Part shown: positions 55,620 to 64,000 of the stretch, piece by piece
Layout: every line of letters starts with the position of its first letter
Position numbering within the stretch: the stretch's first letter is position 1
Origin: Thermohalobaculum sp039026375
GTDB taxonomy: Bacteria > Pseudomonadota > Alphaproteobacteria > Rhodobacterales > Rhodobacteraceae
DNA: 64,000 bases
NCBI GenBank assembly: GCA_039026375.1
Contig: JBCCML010000020.1
Location: forward strand, 1 to 64,000
Direction: 5' to 3'
Made by a program: the position numbers and the translations under genes
Notes under the pieces: model-generated
The model's input: the letters and a program-made list of their open reading frames with translations, nothing else
What the model was told of the DNA's origin: nothing
Databases searched by the model: none

Positions 55620-56800
55620 AGCACGTCCAATTCCGTGGTGCCGTCCCGTTCGGTAACGGCGATGTGGCAGGCGTCCGCCAGCCCTTCGAACAATTCCGGC
55701 CCCGTGCCGGTCATCCAGGCCTGGGCACCCAAAGCCTCGATCTCGGCGTAGAGGGCCCGGCGGCGCCCGTCGTCCAAATGCGCGGCCACTTCGTCCAACA
55801 GGACCAGGGGCGTCTCTCCGTTCTGGTCTGCCAATGCCCGCGCATTGGCCAGGCTGAGCGAGATCAACAGTGCCTTTTGCTCGCCCGTCGAACAGGTCCG
55901 CGCGGGCATCCCTTTTGCGGCATAAACCGCCTCCAGATCCGAGCGATGCGGGCCCGTCAGGGTGCGCCCCGCGGCGGCATCGCGCGGCCGACCAGAGGCC
56001 AACTGCTGAGCCAGGCCCGCAGCCTCTTCCCCCTCCAGTGCGTCCAGATCGTCGTCAGCATCCGAGCTCTCTCGAATCACCTGACCGAAGCGGCTTTCCA
56101 TGTCTCCTAAAATAGCCAAATCCGCCTTGGGAAACAACTTTTCCGACCCGGCGGAGGCTGTTTCCTGTGCCGCAATCAATAGCGCCAACGCGACGGCCCG
56201 GGCACGTGCGATCGTGCTGCCGGCACGGGCCATCTGCGCCTCCAACGCGGCCAGCCAGGCATCATCGAAAATACCCTCTTTCAGAAGGCGGTTGCGCTCG
56301 CGCATGGCGCGTTCGTAGGCGATGGAGGTTTCGCCGTGGGCCGGGAAAAAGCCCAGCGTCACCCGGTCCAGAAAGCGACGGCGGTCCCCTGCGGCCTCGG
56401 CCCACAAACGGTCCATGGCGGGGGTCAGCCAGACCGCGCGGACCAACCGGCCAAGCGCCGCCTGGGTTGCCTGCTTATCGTCGATGCGTACGCTGCGGCG
56501 CGTGCCCTCGGCGCTGTCAACCGCGGTCACCACATCGGCGACGCCTTCGTTACCAGAGACCTCTGCCGTGATCTTCCAGCCCAGCCCGCCCGGCGCCCGC
56601 ACCAGCTCATCCGCGCCGGCCCTGCGCAGGCCGCGCCCGGGTGTCAGCATCGACACCGCCTCCAACAGGTTGGTCTTGCCCGACCCGTTCGGCCCATGCA
56701 GCGCCACCGACGCCCCGCCGGTCGCCACGTCGGCTAGCGCATACGAGCGATACTGTGCCAGCCGCAAATGCTCGACCGTCAGGCGATGGGGCGCGCTCAT
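55616..56800 (-). CDS. recF: DNA replication and repair protein RecF
   Basis: 394 residues from ATG 56800 (MSAPHRLTVEHLRLAQYRSY); the longer frame is not supported. SMC-like ATPase that loads RecA at gapped DNA with RecO and RecR. Walker A GPNGSGKTN at about 36-44, signature-side region FLDRVTLGFFPAHG, Walker B LVLLDEVAAHLD. The dnaN-recF neighbourhood is classical, but here about 4.1 kb lies between them. The stop overlaps the next start. Confidence 0.96.
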   Translation of the reverse strand: MSAPHRLTVEHLRLAQYRSYALADVATGGASVALHGPNGSGKTNLLEAVSMLTPGRGLRRAGADELVRAPGGLGWKITAEVSGNEGVADVVTAVDSAEGTRRSVRIDDKQATQAALGRLVRAVWLTPAMDRLWAEAAGDRRRFLDRVTLGFFPAHGETSIAYERAMRERNRLLKEGIFDDAWLAALEAQMARAGSTIARARAVALALLIAAQETASAGSEKLFPKADLAILGDMESRFGQVIRESSDADDDLDALEGEEAAGLAQQLASGRPRDAAAGRTLTGPHRSDLEAVYAAKGMPARTCSTGEQKALLISLSLANARALADQNGETPLVLLDEVAAHLDDGRRRALYAEIEALGAQAWMTGTGPELFEGLADACHIAVTERDGTTELDVL

Positions 56801-56913
56801 CTCACGATGCCGTGTTTCCGGGTGCCGGACGGTTGCCCGCACGGCGGCACAGAGCATACGTCCGCCCCGCACGCCGCCGGCGCGCGACCATCCCGCAGTC
56901 CAAAGGATCCGTC

Positions 56914-57588
56914 ATGCTCAAGTTCTACTTCCACCACACGCCAAATCCCATGAAAGTCGCGCTGCTGCTAGAGGAAGCGGGTCTGGACTACGAGGTCGTG
57001 CCTGTCGACACCTTCAAGGGCGAGCAGCACGCCGATTGGTTCCGTAAGATCAACCCGAACGGCAAGACACCAGCGATCGAGGATGACGGCAAGCGGGTCT
57101 TCGACTCGAACGCGATCCTGCTCTACCTGGCCGAGAAGACCGGCAAATTCCTGGGCGATCCCGCAGACCGCGGTGAACTGCTGTCCTGGCTGATGTGGGT
57201 CGCGACGGGCCTGGGCCCCTATTCAGGCCAGTGGGTGCACTTCCAAACCGCTGGCGCGGCAGACGGCGGCGACTACGCCAAGCGGCGTTACAAGTTCGAG
57301 GCGCACCGCCACTATCAGGTGCTGGATGCCCATCTGGCCGGGCGCAGCTTCATCGTGGGTGAAGACCTGACGATTGCCGACATCGCCGCCTGGGGATGGG
57401 TCGACCGCCATGTCCGCGTGCTGGGCGAGGGCGAACTGGACCAGTACGCCAACGTCAAGGCGTGGTTCCAGGGCATCGACGCCCGACCCGCCGTGGCCCG
57501 CGCCCGCGCCATCCAGACCAAGCTGGACTTCAAGAAGGACTTTGACGAGGAAACCGCCCGCGCGATGTTCCCGTCGAACTTCTCCTGA
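56914..57588 (+). CDS. Glutathione S-transferase
   Basis: 224 residues from ATG 56914 with AAAGGA upstream; the longer frame overlaps recF on the other strand. N-terminal thioredoxin-like domain (MLKFYFHHTPNPMKVALLLEE; NGKTPAIED; FDSNAILLYLAE) and C-terminal helical domain with the DxxIADIAAWGW motif. Conjugates or transfers glutathione; Ure2p/YghU-like wording. Divergent from recF. The next gene follows 64 bp downstream. Confidence 0.88.
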   Translation: MLKFYFHHTPNPMKVALLLEEAGLDYEVVPVDTFKGEQHADWFRKINPNGKTPAIEDDGKRVFDSNAILLYLAEKTGKFLGDPADRGELLSWLMWVATGLGPYSGQWVHFQTAGAADGGDYAKRRYKFEAHRHYQVLDAHLAGRSFIVGEDLTIADIAAWGWVDRHVRVLGEGELDQYANVKAWFQGIDARPAVARARAIQTKLDFKKDFDEETARAMFPSNFS

Positions 57589-57652
57589 CGTCAGGGGCGC
57601 TTGCCCTGGCGCCCACGATCGGTGACCCTGGGGTCCACACCCCGGGGACACC

Positions 57653-58606
57653 ATGACCAGATACGCCGCCAATATGCCGAGTGTCGGCATCACCTCGTTC
57701 TTGAAACTGCCGATTCACGAAGACTTCGCGACGCTGGACGCGGATGTGGGCTTCCTCGGCATCGCCTATGACGCGGGCAACAGCTGGCGGCCCGGCACGC
57801 GCTTTGGCCCGCGCGATATCCGCACCTATTCGGCGCGCTATTCCGCCTGGGGCGGGGCAACACCGCGCGGCTATTGGGACATCAACCAGAAGAAACGCTT
57901 TCTGGACGGCGTGCGCATGGTCGATTGCGGCGACGTCGACCTCGCCTATTACGACATCGAGCGGAATCTGGACGCGATCACCGCATCGGTCAGCGCCATG
58001 CTGGACCGAGGCGTCTTCCCGGTGATGGTGGGCGGCGATCATTCGGTCACCTATCCCTCAATCCGCGCGTTCGAGCGGTTTGGTCCCCTGGACATCGTCC
58101 AGATCGACGCGCATCTGGACTGGATCGACGAGGTTGCCGGCATCCGCTACGCCAACGGCAGCCCGATGCGCCGCGCCATGGAGCACGACTTCACCCGCAA
58201 CATGGCACAGCTGGGCATCCGCGACATCCGCTCGCGCGAGGATGATGCTGCAACGGCCGAGGCCTGGGGCTCGCAGATCGTCACCCGCCAGACAATCCGG
58301 GATAAGGGCGTTTCCGCGGTGGTGGACGCCCTGCCGCCGCTGGGCAATGTCTACGTGACCATCGACATCGACGGGCTGGACCCCTCGATCGCGCCTGGCA
58401 CGGGATCGCCGACCGTGGACGGGTTGTTGTACCACGAAGTACGTGGGCTGCTGCAAGGCATCGCCGGGAAGGCCAATGTGGTGGGCTTCGACGTGGTCGA
58501 GGTGAACCCTATGGTGGATCTGAACGGCCAGACCAGCCTGCTGGCCACGACACTGATCCTGGAGTTTCTGGGCGCGATCTTCGACGGGCGAGAGATGGCG
58601 GGGTAG
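57653..58606 (+). CDS. Ureohydrolase, agmatinase/guanidinobutyrase-like
   Basis: 317 residues. Hydrolyses a guanidino compound to an amine and urea. All manganese ligands are present: H130 (GGDHSVTYP), D152, H154 and D156 (IDAHLDW), D238 and D240 (TIDIDGLDPS). The length and the N-terminus with the GTRFGPRDIR motif fit the agmatinase/guanidinobutyrase side rather than arginase. The exact substrate is not fixed by what I see. On the same strand as the GST gene. Confidence 0.88.
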   Translation: MTRYAANMPSVGITSFLKLPIHEDFATLDADVGFLGIAYDAGNSWRPGTRFGPRDIRTYSARYSAWGGATPRGYWDINQKKRFLDGVRMVDCGDVDLAYYDIERNLDAITASVSAMLDRGVFPVMVGGDHSVTYPSIRAFERFGPLDIVQIDAHLDWIDEVAGIRYANGSPMRRAMEHDFTRNMAQLGIRDIRSREDDAATAEAWGSQIVTRQTIRDKGVSAVVDALPPLGNVYVTIDIDGLDPSIAPGTGSPTVDGLLYHEVRGLLQGIAGKANVVGFDVVEVNPMVDLNGQTSLLATTLILEFLGAIFDGREMAG

Positions 58607-58760
58607 GTTCACTGGGCATCCGCTCGTCGGCGCCGAGACGGTTTGTGTTTCAATGAAACTTGATGAAGGGCGCATGATACAAACGCTGTCTCAGGAGATA
58701 TGGTAATCCGGTTGCGATGCTCATTTTTGAGCGGCCAGATTGTATGGAGGATTTTCCATC

Positions 58761-59363
58761 ATGACCGTTTCTGAGCTGCTGTTTAGCCACCCCGAACAGG
58801 AGGAACAGTTCTGGGCCTCGATGAATTCAGCTATCGCTTGGTGCAACCGGCACGGCTCGACTGCAGATCCCCAGAACTCCCTGCGTCAGTTTCGAGCGAG
58901 GTTAACACGTGGCGATCTCGAAGTGTGCTCGCGGGAGACTCTGGTCAAACGCGTGGCAGACGCCAGAGCCAGAAAGCTTCGAGCTGACGGTGCATCAATA
59001 ATCTCGCATCCACTCAGCAGCCTGTTTGGCGGTCGGCTACTAGCATACTTCCCGGATGCGAGCCTCGACGACGGGTGTGCTGCACTTAACACTAAAGGCT
59101 TCTATGATCCATGTAACACGCCCCCACATGACACCTGGATAATGATGTTCCCGGCATCAAAAGAGATCCAAGGGCACCAAAAAGGCACCGCAAAAGAGCC
59201 GCTCAATTGGGAGTTTGATTTTCTTGTTTCTTATGTTCCGCAGGGGTTCATTGCTCTAGCTAGCCATGGAATTTTGGTGAATCCTGAACAATGCATGGGC
59301 TGGCTGGACGAACACTCGCATCCGATTGTCGACTATCTGAAGGAACGGGGACTGCTGAAATAG
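58761..59363 (+). CDS. Protein of unknown function
   Basis: 200 residues from ATG 58761, chosen for GGAGGA 10 bp upstream. Soluble, no signal peptide, no family I recognise. There is an aromatic C-terminal half (NWEFDFLVSYVPQGFIALAS) and Cys-containing turns (DDGCAALNTKGFYDPCN). Codon choice is less GC-rich than in the flanking genes, hinting at recent acquisition. Such lone 200-residue proteins are sometimes toxin immunity proteins, but nothing here shows that. Confidence 0.65.
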   Translation: MTVSELLFSHPEQEEQFWASMNSAIAWCNRHGSTADPQNSLRQFRARLTRGDLEVCSRETLVKRVADARARKLRADGASIISHPLSSLFGGRLLAYFPDASLDDGCAALNTKGFYDPCNTPPHDTWIMMFPASKEIQGHQKGTAKEPLNWEFDFLVSYVPQGFIALASHGILVNPEQCMGWLDEHSHPIVDYLKERGLLK

Positions 59364-59582
59364 CCTGCCCCAGGGCGCGCGGGTCGGGAACTCGCCCTCG
59401 ACTGGCAACATGCAAACGCAGATTGCGTCACAACCACCCGATGATATGCACAACGAACCGGAATTTGGACAGCCTTAGTCACGAGCAGCTGGATCCATGC
59501 CGACAAACCCACAAGATCGGTGTCGACTTTGCCCAAGCCTCAGTGGCATTCTTCCTTTCACGCGAACGGGGGAGGGATGGGG

Positions 59583-59972
59583 ATGATTGATCCGGCAAAG
59601 GTGGCGCAAATCGCTGCCGACTATACAGCGGCATGGAACTCCAAGAAGGCGGAGGCGGTTGCCTCATTCTACGCGGAAGACGGCGAGATTATCATCAACC
59701 GCGGCGACCCGTGGACCGGGCGCAGCCGGGTCAGGGACATGGCCGCTGGTTTTTACGCCGATGTGCCGGACCTGACCCTGACCTGCGACGATGTCCGGTG
59801 CTCGGGGAACCATGTCATCTACGTTTGGACCTTTACCGGCCATGACGCGAAAACGGGCAATCCGTTGAACATTCGCGGATGGGAGGAATGGGAATTGGAC
59901 GACGACCTGAAGGTCCGCGCCTCCCGCGGATGGTTCGATGCAGACGACTATGCCCTTCAGGCGGGTGGCTGA
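59583..59972 (+). CDS. SnoaL/NTF2-like small protein
   Basis: 129 residues from ATG 59583, with GGAGG 7 bp upstream; an ATG at 59577 is too close to that site. Cone-shaped NTF2/SnoaL fold: helices IAADYTAAWNSKKAEAVASFYAEDG then strands ending NIRGWEEWEL. Members are isomerases, hydrolases or ligand binders; no active site can be assigned. Stands alone. Confidence 0.8.
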   Translation: MIDPAKVAQIAADYTAAWNSKKAEAVASFYAEDGEIIINRGDPWTGRSRVRDMAAGFYADVPDLTLTCDDVRCSGNHVIYVWTFTGHDAKTGNPLNIRGWEEWELDDDLKVRASRGWFDADDYALQAGG

Positions 59973-60162
59973 GAGAAACGTGTCTTCTAGCGTACTAGCT
60001 GGGTGCTGGAAGCGCTGTTGAGTTGGTGCGCTTCGCTCCCTGACGGGATCGCCCCTGCATCTTCGACAGCATCAATTTAGTCGCAAGTGGTGAATGTTGA
60101 TCGATCTGGTATGCAAAATCCCAACAAAAAGCGATGCGACCGGATTGGGCGAGCGAAAGGCG

Positions 60163-60873
60163 CTAAGCGAGGAACTTTGCTTCAGGCTCAAAGATCTGTT
60201 TTTTGGGCCTGAACAGGAAGCAGTTTGAACTGAAGCAAATCGACGTCACGCTCTGTCGGGAAACACCTGGGCTCCAACCATAAAGATCCACACGCATCAT
60301 ACCGCAACTGGCGTAGAACTTCTGGAAATCAAAGCCGTCGGCGTTGTCGAAAATCATTGCACCGTCGGCGGAAAGCATCGGCCTTGCCATGTAAGCCACT
60401 TCGAGCCGGAGATGACCGTCTACGATGATGAGGTCGAACTCCTCGACGCCACAATCAACGATCGCGGCCTTAACTGCAGATACGTCTCGAGTCCTGAAAT
60501 CGACCGGTACATGGATCATCGTCGCGTTGTCAGGCAACTGTGGCGTCATCATTTCGGCCCATTCCAGACTAGGCTCAATCGTGATCACCCGATCGGCCCG
60601 AGCTGCCCACCAGAGCGTGGACTGGCCGCCACCAAACTCCAGGACCGTACGACCAGTGTAGGTTCCAGCCTGCACTAAGTTGATCGCAGGATAAGTGTAC
60701 CAAGGCAGGGGCTTACCGCGTCTATCCACCGCGCGTTCCGCAATGGAACTTCGGAAGTGACCAGTTCGTAGGGCAAAACGGACCGGCGTGCCGACAGCCG
60801 TTCCCCAACGGCGCACAAACCGCCAGGCCGCCTCAGGAAGCATGCGCTTCAGTAACTTGATTAGGCCTGCCAA
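60163..60873 (-). CDS. Class I SAM-dependent methyltransferase-like protein
   Basis: Probably 236 residues from TTG 60873 (AGAGGT 6 bp upstream); ATG 60843 is the alternative. The frame runs back into dnaN, but that part is antisense-like junk and cannot be coding with dnaN. The Rossmann core is clear: VLEFGGGQSTLWWAA (SAM loop), VITIEPSLEW, and FDLIIVDGHLRLEVAYMARP. The ending is hydrophobic/basic. It may act on a glycan or small molecule. It follows dnaN by about 95 bp on the same strand. Confidence 0.7.
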   Translation of the reverse strand: MAGLIKLLKRMLPEAAWRFVRRWGTAVGTPVRFALRTGHFRSSIAERAVDRRGKPLPWYTYPAINLVQAGTYTGRTVLEFGGGQSTLWWAARADRVITIEPSLEWAEMMTPQLPDNATMIHVPVDFRTRDVSAVKAAIVDCGVEEFDLIIVDGHLRLEVAYMARPMLSADGAMIFDNADGFDFQKFYASCGMMRVDLYGWSPGVSRQSVTSICFSSNCFLFRPKKQIFEPEAKFLA

Positions 60874-60967
60874 CGACGCACCTCTACGAACAGGTTGGGC
60901 GGTGTTCGGCCATGACTCTTCATAACCCGTAAACTCAACAGGAAGCCGGTCGAAGGGATCCCAAGGA

Positions 60968-62086
60968 TCAGACCCGCATTGGCATGACCACGTAGACCGC
61001 GCTGGCGTCGTCGCCCTCGCGCACCAGGGTGGGCGCGTTGGCGTCGGCGAACATGAAGACGGCGTTCTCGCGGTCCACCTGGCTGGCGATCTCCAGCAGG
61101 TAGCGGGCGTTGAAGCCGATCTCCAGCCCTTCGTCCCCATAGGCGACCACCAGTTCTTCGGCGGCCGAGCCCGCATCGGGCGAATTCACGCTCAGCGTCA
61201 GCTTGTCCTGCTCCATGGCCAGCTTCACCGCGCGTGAGCGTTCCTGGCTGACGGTGGCGACCCGGTCGACGGCCTGAGCAAATTCAGAGGCGTCGACCTC
61301 CATCACCCGTGTGTTGCCCGTCGGGATCACGCGGGAATAGTCGGGGAAGGCACCGTCGATGACTTTGGAGGTCAGGACCAACCCCTCGACGGAAAAGCGG
61401 ATCTTGGTCTCGGAGACGGAGATTGCGATCTCGGCCTCGTCGTCGTCCAGCAGCTTGCGCAATTCGCCCACCGTCTTGCGGGGAACGATCACGCCGGGCG
61501 CTGTATCCGCGCCCTCCGGCAGGTCGGCATCGATCCGAGCCAATCGGTGACCGTCGGTCGCGACCGCCCGCAGCTTGGGCGTGCCGTCCTCGTCAGAGAC
61601 ATGCAGGTAAACGCCGGTCAGGTAATACCGCGTCTCCTCGGTCGAGACGGCGAATTTCGACTTGTCGAACAGGCGCCGAGCGATCGGGGCCGGCAGCGCG
61701 TAGGAACACTCATACTCCGAGGAGGCCATCACTGGGAAATCCTCGCGCGGCAGCGTCGCCAGCGAGAAACGCGAGCGCCCAGCAACGATATCCAGCCGAC
61801 CGGCCGTCCCATCGGCGTGCAGGTTGACTTGAGAGCCGTCCGGCAGTTTGCGCACGATCTCGTGCAACAGGTGCGCCGCAACCGTGGTGGCACCGGCGGT
61901 CTCGACCATGGCGGGCAGCGTCTCGATGATCTCGATGTCCAAATCGGTGGCGCGCAGGCTGATTCCGTCGCCGTCGGCGTGAAGCAAAACATTGGCCAGG
62001 ATCGGGATCGTATTCTTACGTTCGACCACGCCCTGGGCGCGGCTCATGGCCTTCAGAAGGGCTGCTCGTTCGATGGTGACTTTCAT
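60968..62086 (-). CDS. dnaN: DNA polymerase III beta clamp
   Basis: 372 residues, full length. Three clamp domains, from MKVTIERAALLKAMSRAQGV to the conserved C-terminal YVVMPMRV that lies beside the hydrophobic partner-binding cleft. It forms the ring that tethers polymerase. Separated from dnaA by the ECF sigma pair on the opposite strand, so it must have its own promoter in 62087-62332. Confidence 0.97.
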   Translation of the reverse strand: MKVTIERAALLKAMSRAQGVVERKNTIPILANVLLHADGDGISLRATDLDIEIIETLPAMVETAGATTVAAHLLHEIVRKLPDGSQVNLHADGTAGRLDIVAGRSRFSLATLPREDFPVMASSEYECSYALPAPIARRLFDKSKFAVSTEETRYYLTGVYLHVSDEDGTPKLRAVATDGHRLARIDADLPEGADTAPGVIVPRKTVGELRKLLDDDEAEIAISVSETKIRFSVEGLVLTSKVIDGAFPDYSRVIPTGNTRVMEVDASEFAQAVDRVATVSQERSRAVKLAMEQDKLTLSVNSPDAGSAAEELVVAYGDEGLEIGFNARYLLEIASQVDRENAVFMFADANAPTLVREGDDASAVYVVMPMRV

Positions 62087-62332
62087 GGGCGCCGGCCGGA
62101 TTTCGGTTGCTTTTGATGGCCCACGCGGGTGCGCGGGTTATCACCCTATCGTATCCGCGACGCGGTGCAATGCCCCTGGCGCCAGATTAGCGGCCGCACC
62201 GGGGGTTTTTGGCGCTTTCTGCGCGAAACAGTGGCCGCAAGATGTTGCCACAGCAAGGCCAACCGTTTTTCAGCTACCCATTGAACCGTTTGGCGCGGCA
62301 CGGCCACCTCTAACAAGTAATGGAGGACGGGC

Positions 62333-62902
62333 ATGGCCCAAGGCGGCACCAGCACAGCACGGATCTACGAGGAGTACCTGGTGGCAGGTGCCCGGTTAGG
62401 CGACCGCTATGCCATCGACCGTCTGGTGGTCCATCGGGGGCCGAAGCTCTTCGCCCACGCCATGCGTTTGCTGGGCGACCGGGCGGAAGCAGAGGACGTC
62501 GTCCAGGACGCCTGGATCGAGATCCTGCGCGGCTTGGCCGATCTGCGCGATGAGCGGGCCTTCCCCGCCTGGGCCTACCGGATCGTCAGCCGCCGCGCGG
62601 CGAAGACCATTGGCGGCAAGATCCGTCAGCGGACGGTGGCGAAGGACCTGGGCGTAGGGGCCGAGACCGAAGCCCCGGAAGCAGGCCCTGCTGCCGCCGA
62701 TGCCCGGGCGATCCGGGGCGCCATCGCAACCCTGCCGCCCGATCAGGCGGCGACGATCGCACTGTTCTATCTGGAGGAGATGACCGTTACGGAAGTGGCC
62801 GCCGCCCTCGACGTGCCGCCGGGGACGGTAAAGACCCGGCTGATGCACGCCCGCACAAGACTGCACGAAGCGCTGAAAGGAGACGCTGATGAGCAAACTT
62901 GA
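62333..62902 (+). CDS. ECF-type RNA polymerase sigma factor
   Basis: 189 residues. Region 2 (RAEAEDVVQDAWIEILRGL, then FPAWAYRIVSRRAAK) and region 4 (LPPDQAATIALFYLEEM, VTEVAAALDVPPGTVKTRLMHARTRL) are intact, without the C-terminal SnoaL extension of some ECF groups. It overlaps the next gene by 14 bp, the usual arrangement with a membrane-bound partner that restrains the sigma factor. Target promoters are unknown. Confidence 0.9.
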   Translation: MAQGGTSTARIYEEYLVAGARLGDRYAIDRLVVHRGPKLFAHAMRLLGDRAEAEDVVQDAWIEILRGLADLRDERAFPAWAYRIVSRRAAKTIGGKIRQRTVAKDLGVGAETEAPEAGPAAADARAIRGAIATLPPDQAATIALFYLEEMTVTEVAAALDVPPGTVKTRLMHARTRLHEALKGDADEQT

Positions 62903-63251
62903 CGATCTGATCGCCGAGGCCCTATCGGCCGAGGAACGCGAAATCCTGCGCGAGACCGAGGAGCTGGGCTGGTTCGCGCTGGGGGCCCGCCAATTCACAG
63001 GCAAGCTCGGCTGGGTCAGTTGGGTGGTCATGCTGGTGCAGGCCGCCCTGTTCCTGGGCGGGGTCTGGTGCGCGATAGAGTTCTTTGCTGCGACCGAGGT
63101 CTTGGCGGCCTTGCACTGGGGTCTGCCCGGTGCCGTATTGATCATCTTGGCCACGATCCTAAAGACCAGCCTGATGCCGCAGATGCAGGCCGACCGCGTG
63201 CTGCGAGAGCTAAAGCGCGTCGAACTGATGATCGCCCACAAGGCCGGCTGA
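62889..63251 (+). CDS. DUF6768-like two-helix membrane protein, probable anti-sigma partner
   Basis: 120 residues, starting inside the end of the ECF sigma gene. A charged cytoplasmic N-terminus (KLDDLIAEALSAEEREIL), a GWVSWVVMLVQAALFLGGVW helix and a second helix (GLPGAVLIILATILKTSL) are followed by a basic tail. The wording matches what I recall of DUF6768, proteins next to ECF sigma genes in Rhodobacterales. Acting as the anti-sigma factor is inferred from this overlap and topology. Confidence 0.75.
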   Translation: MSKLDDLIAEALSAEEREILRETEELGWFALGARQFTGKLGWVSWVVMLVQAALFLGGVWCAIEFFAATEVLAALHWGLPGAVLIILATILKTSLMPQMQADRVLRELKRVELMIAHKAG

Positions 63252-63267
63252 CGCCCAAAACAGAAAG

Positions 63268-63289
63268 GGCGGGCCCGAAAGCCCGCCCG
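63268..63289. terminator. Hairpin between the sigma-factor operon and dnaA
   Basis: GGGCGGGC and GCCCGCCC pair perfectly around a CCGAAA loop. It lies 16 bp after the DUF6768-like gene and 22 bp after the dnaA stop on the other strand, so it can serve both convergent transcripts. No T run follows on either side. Confidence 0.7.
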
Positions 63290-63311
63290 CTCCCCCTCGT
63301 TCCGGAACCTG

Positions 63312-64000
63312 TCAGCTGCTTTCCAGCAGACGCCGCAGGTTCTCGATATCCTCGTTCAATTGGCTGTCGGTCGAGCGTAGCTCTTCGATCTTACGCACCG
63401 CATGGATGACCGTCGTGTGGTCGCGACCGCCAAAGCCGCGCCCGATCTCGGGCAGGGATTTCGAGGTCAACGCCTTGCACAAGAACATCGCCACTTGCCG
63501 TGGCCGCGCCACAGCCCGGGCCCGCCGGGCCGATACCAGATCGGTCATGCGCAGGTGGTAATAGTCGGCCACCCGGCGCTTGATCTCCTCGATGGTGATC
63601 CGGCGCTCGGTCGAGCGCAGCAGGTCCGCCAGACATTCCTGCACCATCTCCATGTTGATGGGCCGGTGGACCAGGGTGGCAAAGGCAAACACCCGGGTCA
63701 GCGCCCCTTCCAGAACGCGCACATTCGACGAGATCCGATGGGCCAGGAATTCCAGCACCTTGCGCTCGATCACAATCGACGGGTTCTCGGCCATAATACT
63801 CTCTGCCTTGGATTGCAGGATGCCCAGGCGCAGTTCGTAGTCCGTGGGATGGATGTCGACCACCAGCCCCCATTGCAGACGCGAGGTGATGCGGTTTTGC
63901 AGGCCGTCGATCTGGTCGGGCGAGCGATCAGCAGAAATGACGATCTGGCGCCCCTGATCGACCAGCGCGTTGAAGGTGTGGAAGAACTCTTCCTGGGTCG
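63312..64000 (-). CDS. dnaA: Chromosomal replication initiator DnaA, C-terminal part
   Basis: The last 229 codons; the gene runs off the right edge. Visible are sensor I of the AAA+ domain (QIVISADRSPDQI), the lid with RITSRLQWGLVVDIHP, and the domain IV DNA-binding helix-turn-helix with the DnaA signature GGRDHTTVIHAVRKI. It initiates replication at oriC. The start, promoter and any DnaA boxes are outside the window. Confidence 0.97.
   Translation of the reverse strand, partial: TQEEFFHTFNALVDQGRQIVISADRSPDQIDGLQNRITSRLQWGLVVDIHPTDYELRLGILQSKAESIMAENPSIVIERKVLEFLAHRISSNVRVLEGALTRVFAFATLVHRPINMEMVQECLADLLRSTERRITIEEIKRRVADYYHLRMTDLVSARRARAVARPRQVAMFLCKALTSKSLPEIGRGFGGRDHTTVIHAVRKIEELRSTDSQLNEDIENLRRLLESS

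Noticed and set aside
60874..61176. N-terminal extension of the methyltransferase-like frame into dnaN
   Set aside because: That part overlaps dnaN in another frame on the same strand, is Arg/Ser/Thr/Pro-rich and unlike the family.

Overview
The window looks like a high-GC alphaproteobacterial chromosome, most likely a Rhodobacterales/Rhodobacteraceae member. The reasons are the dnaA-dnaN-recF-gyrB region, a ProXVW-type betaine transporter with a double-domain permease, a BKACE enzyme, several LysE and EamA transporters, and an ECF sigma factor followed by a DUF6768-like membrane protein. No 16S rRNA is present, so the assignment is an inference from gene content and style.

Layout. (1) 1-5.9 kb is the end of an integrated element: an IS1182-type transposase split by a frameshift, an unrecognised frameshifted gene plus a Cys-rich partner, two small helix-turn-helix proteins and a tyrosine recombinase that stops 116 bp from the 3' end of a tRNA-Ser(GGA) gene. 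(2) 6.1-11.2 kb is a quaternary-amine module: binding protein, ATPase, fused double permease and a beta-keto acid cleavage enzyme. (3) 11.3-30.2 kb holds a giant RTX/beta-helix protein of about 3,760 residues with eight long repeats, an SDR, an unrecognised 890-residue protein and a fused two-halves ABC exporter. (4) 31.3-43.8 kb looks acquired: a Cache-PAS histidine kinase with a FixJ-like regulator, an amidase, a patatin-like lipoprotein gene broken by an in-frame stop, and an envelope operon (amidohydrolase, DUF3299 protein, beta-barrel protein, OprB-like porin) divergent from an AraC-type regulator. (5) 44-50.5 kb is tRNA-Lys, three EamA transporters, apt, a ThDP enzyme and a carboxymuconolactone-decarboxylase-like protein. 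(6) 51-64 kb is the replication region on the minus strand (gyrB, recF, dnaN, 3' part of dnaA). It is interrupted by three tandem LysE exporters between recF and gyrB, by plus-strand metabolic genes between dnaN and recF, and by an ECF sigma gene pair between dnaA and dnaN.

Most unusual signal. Three non-coding arrays of exactly 11-bp direct repeats (10271-10347, 47679-47722, 47870-47913) each end, after a similar gap, in GTCGAC. One lies in front of the BKACE gene. The other two lie between convergent gene ends, where an ordinary promoter operator is not expected. The three share an architecture but have two different core words. I know of no described element that matches them.

Start sites were moved from the longest possible frame where a ribosome binding site, overlap coupling or family length argued for it; each such choice is stated in the entry.
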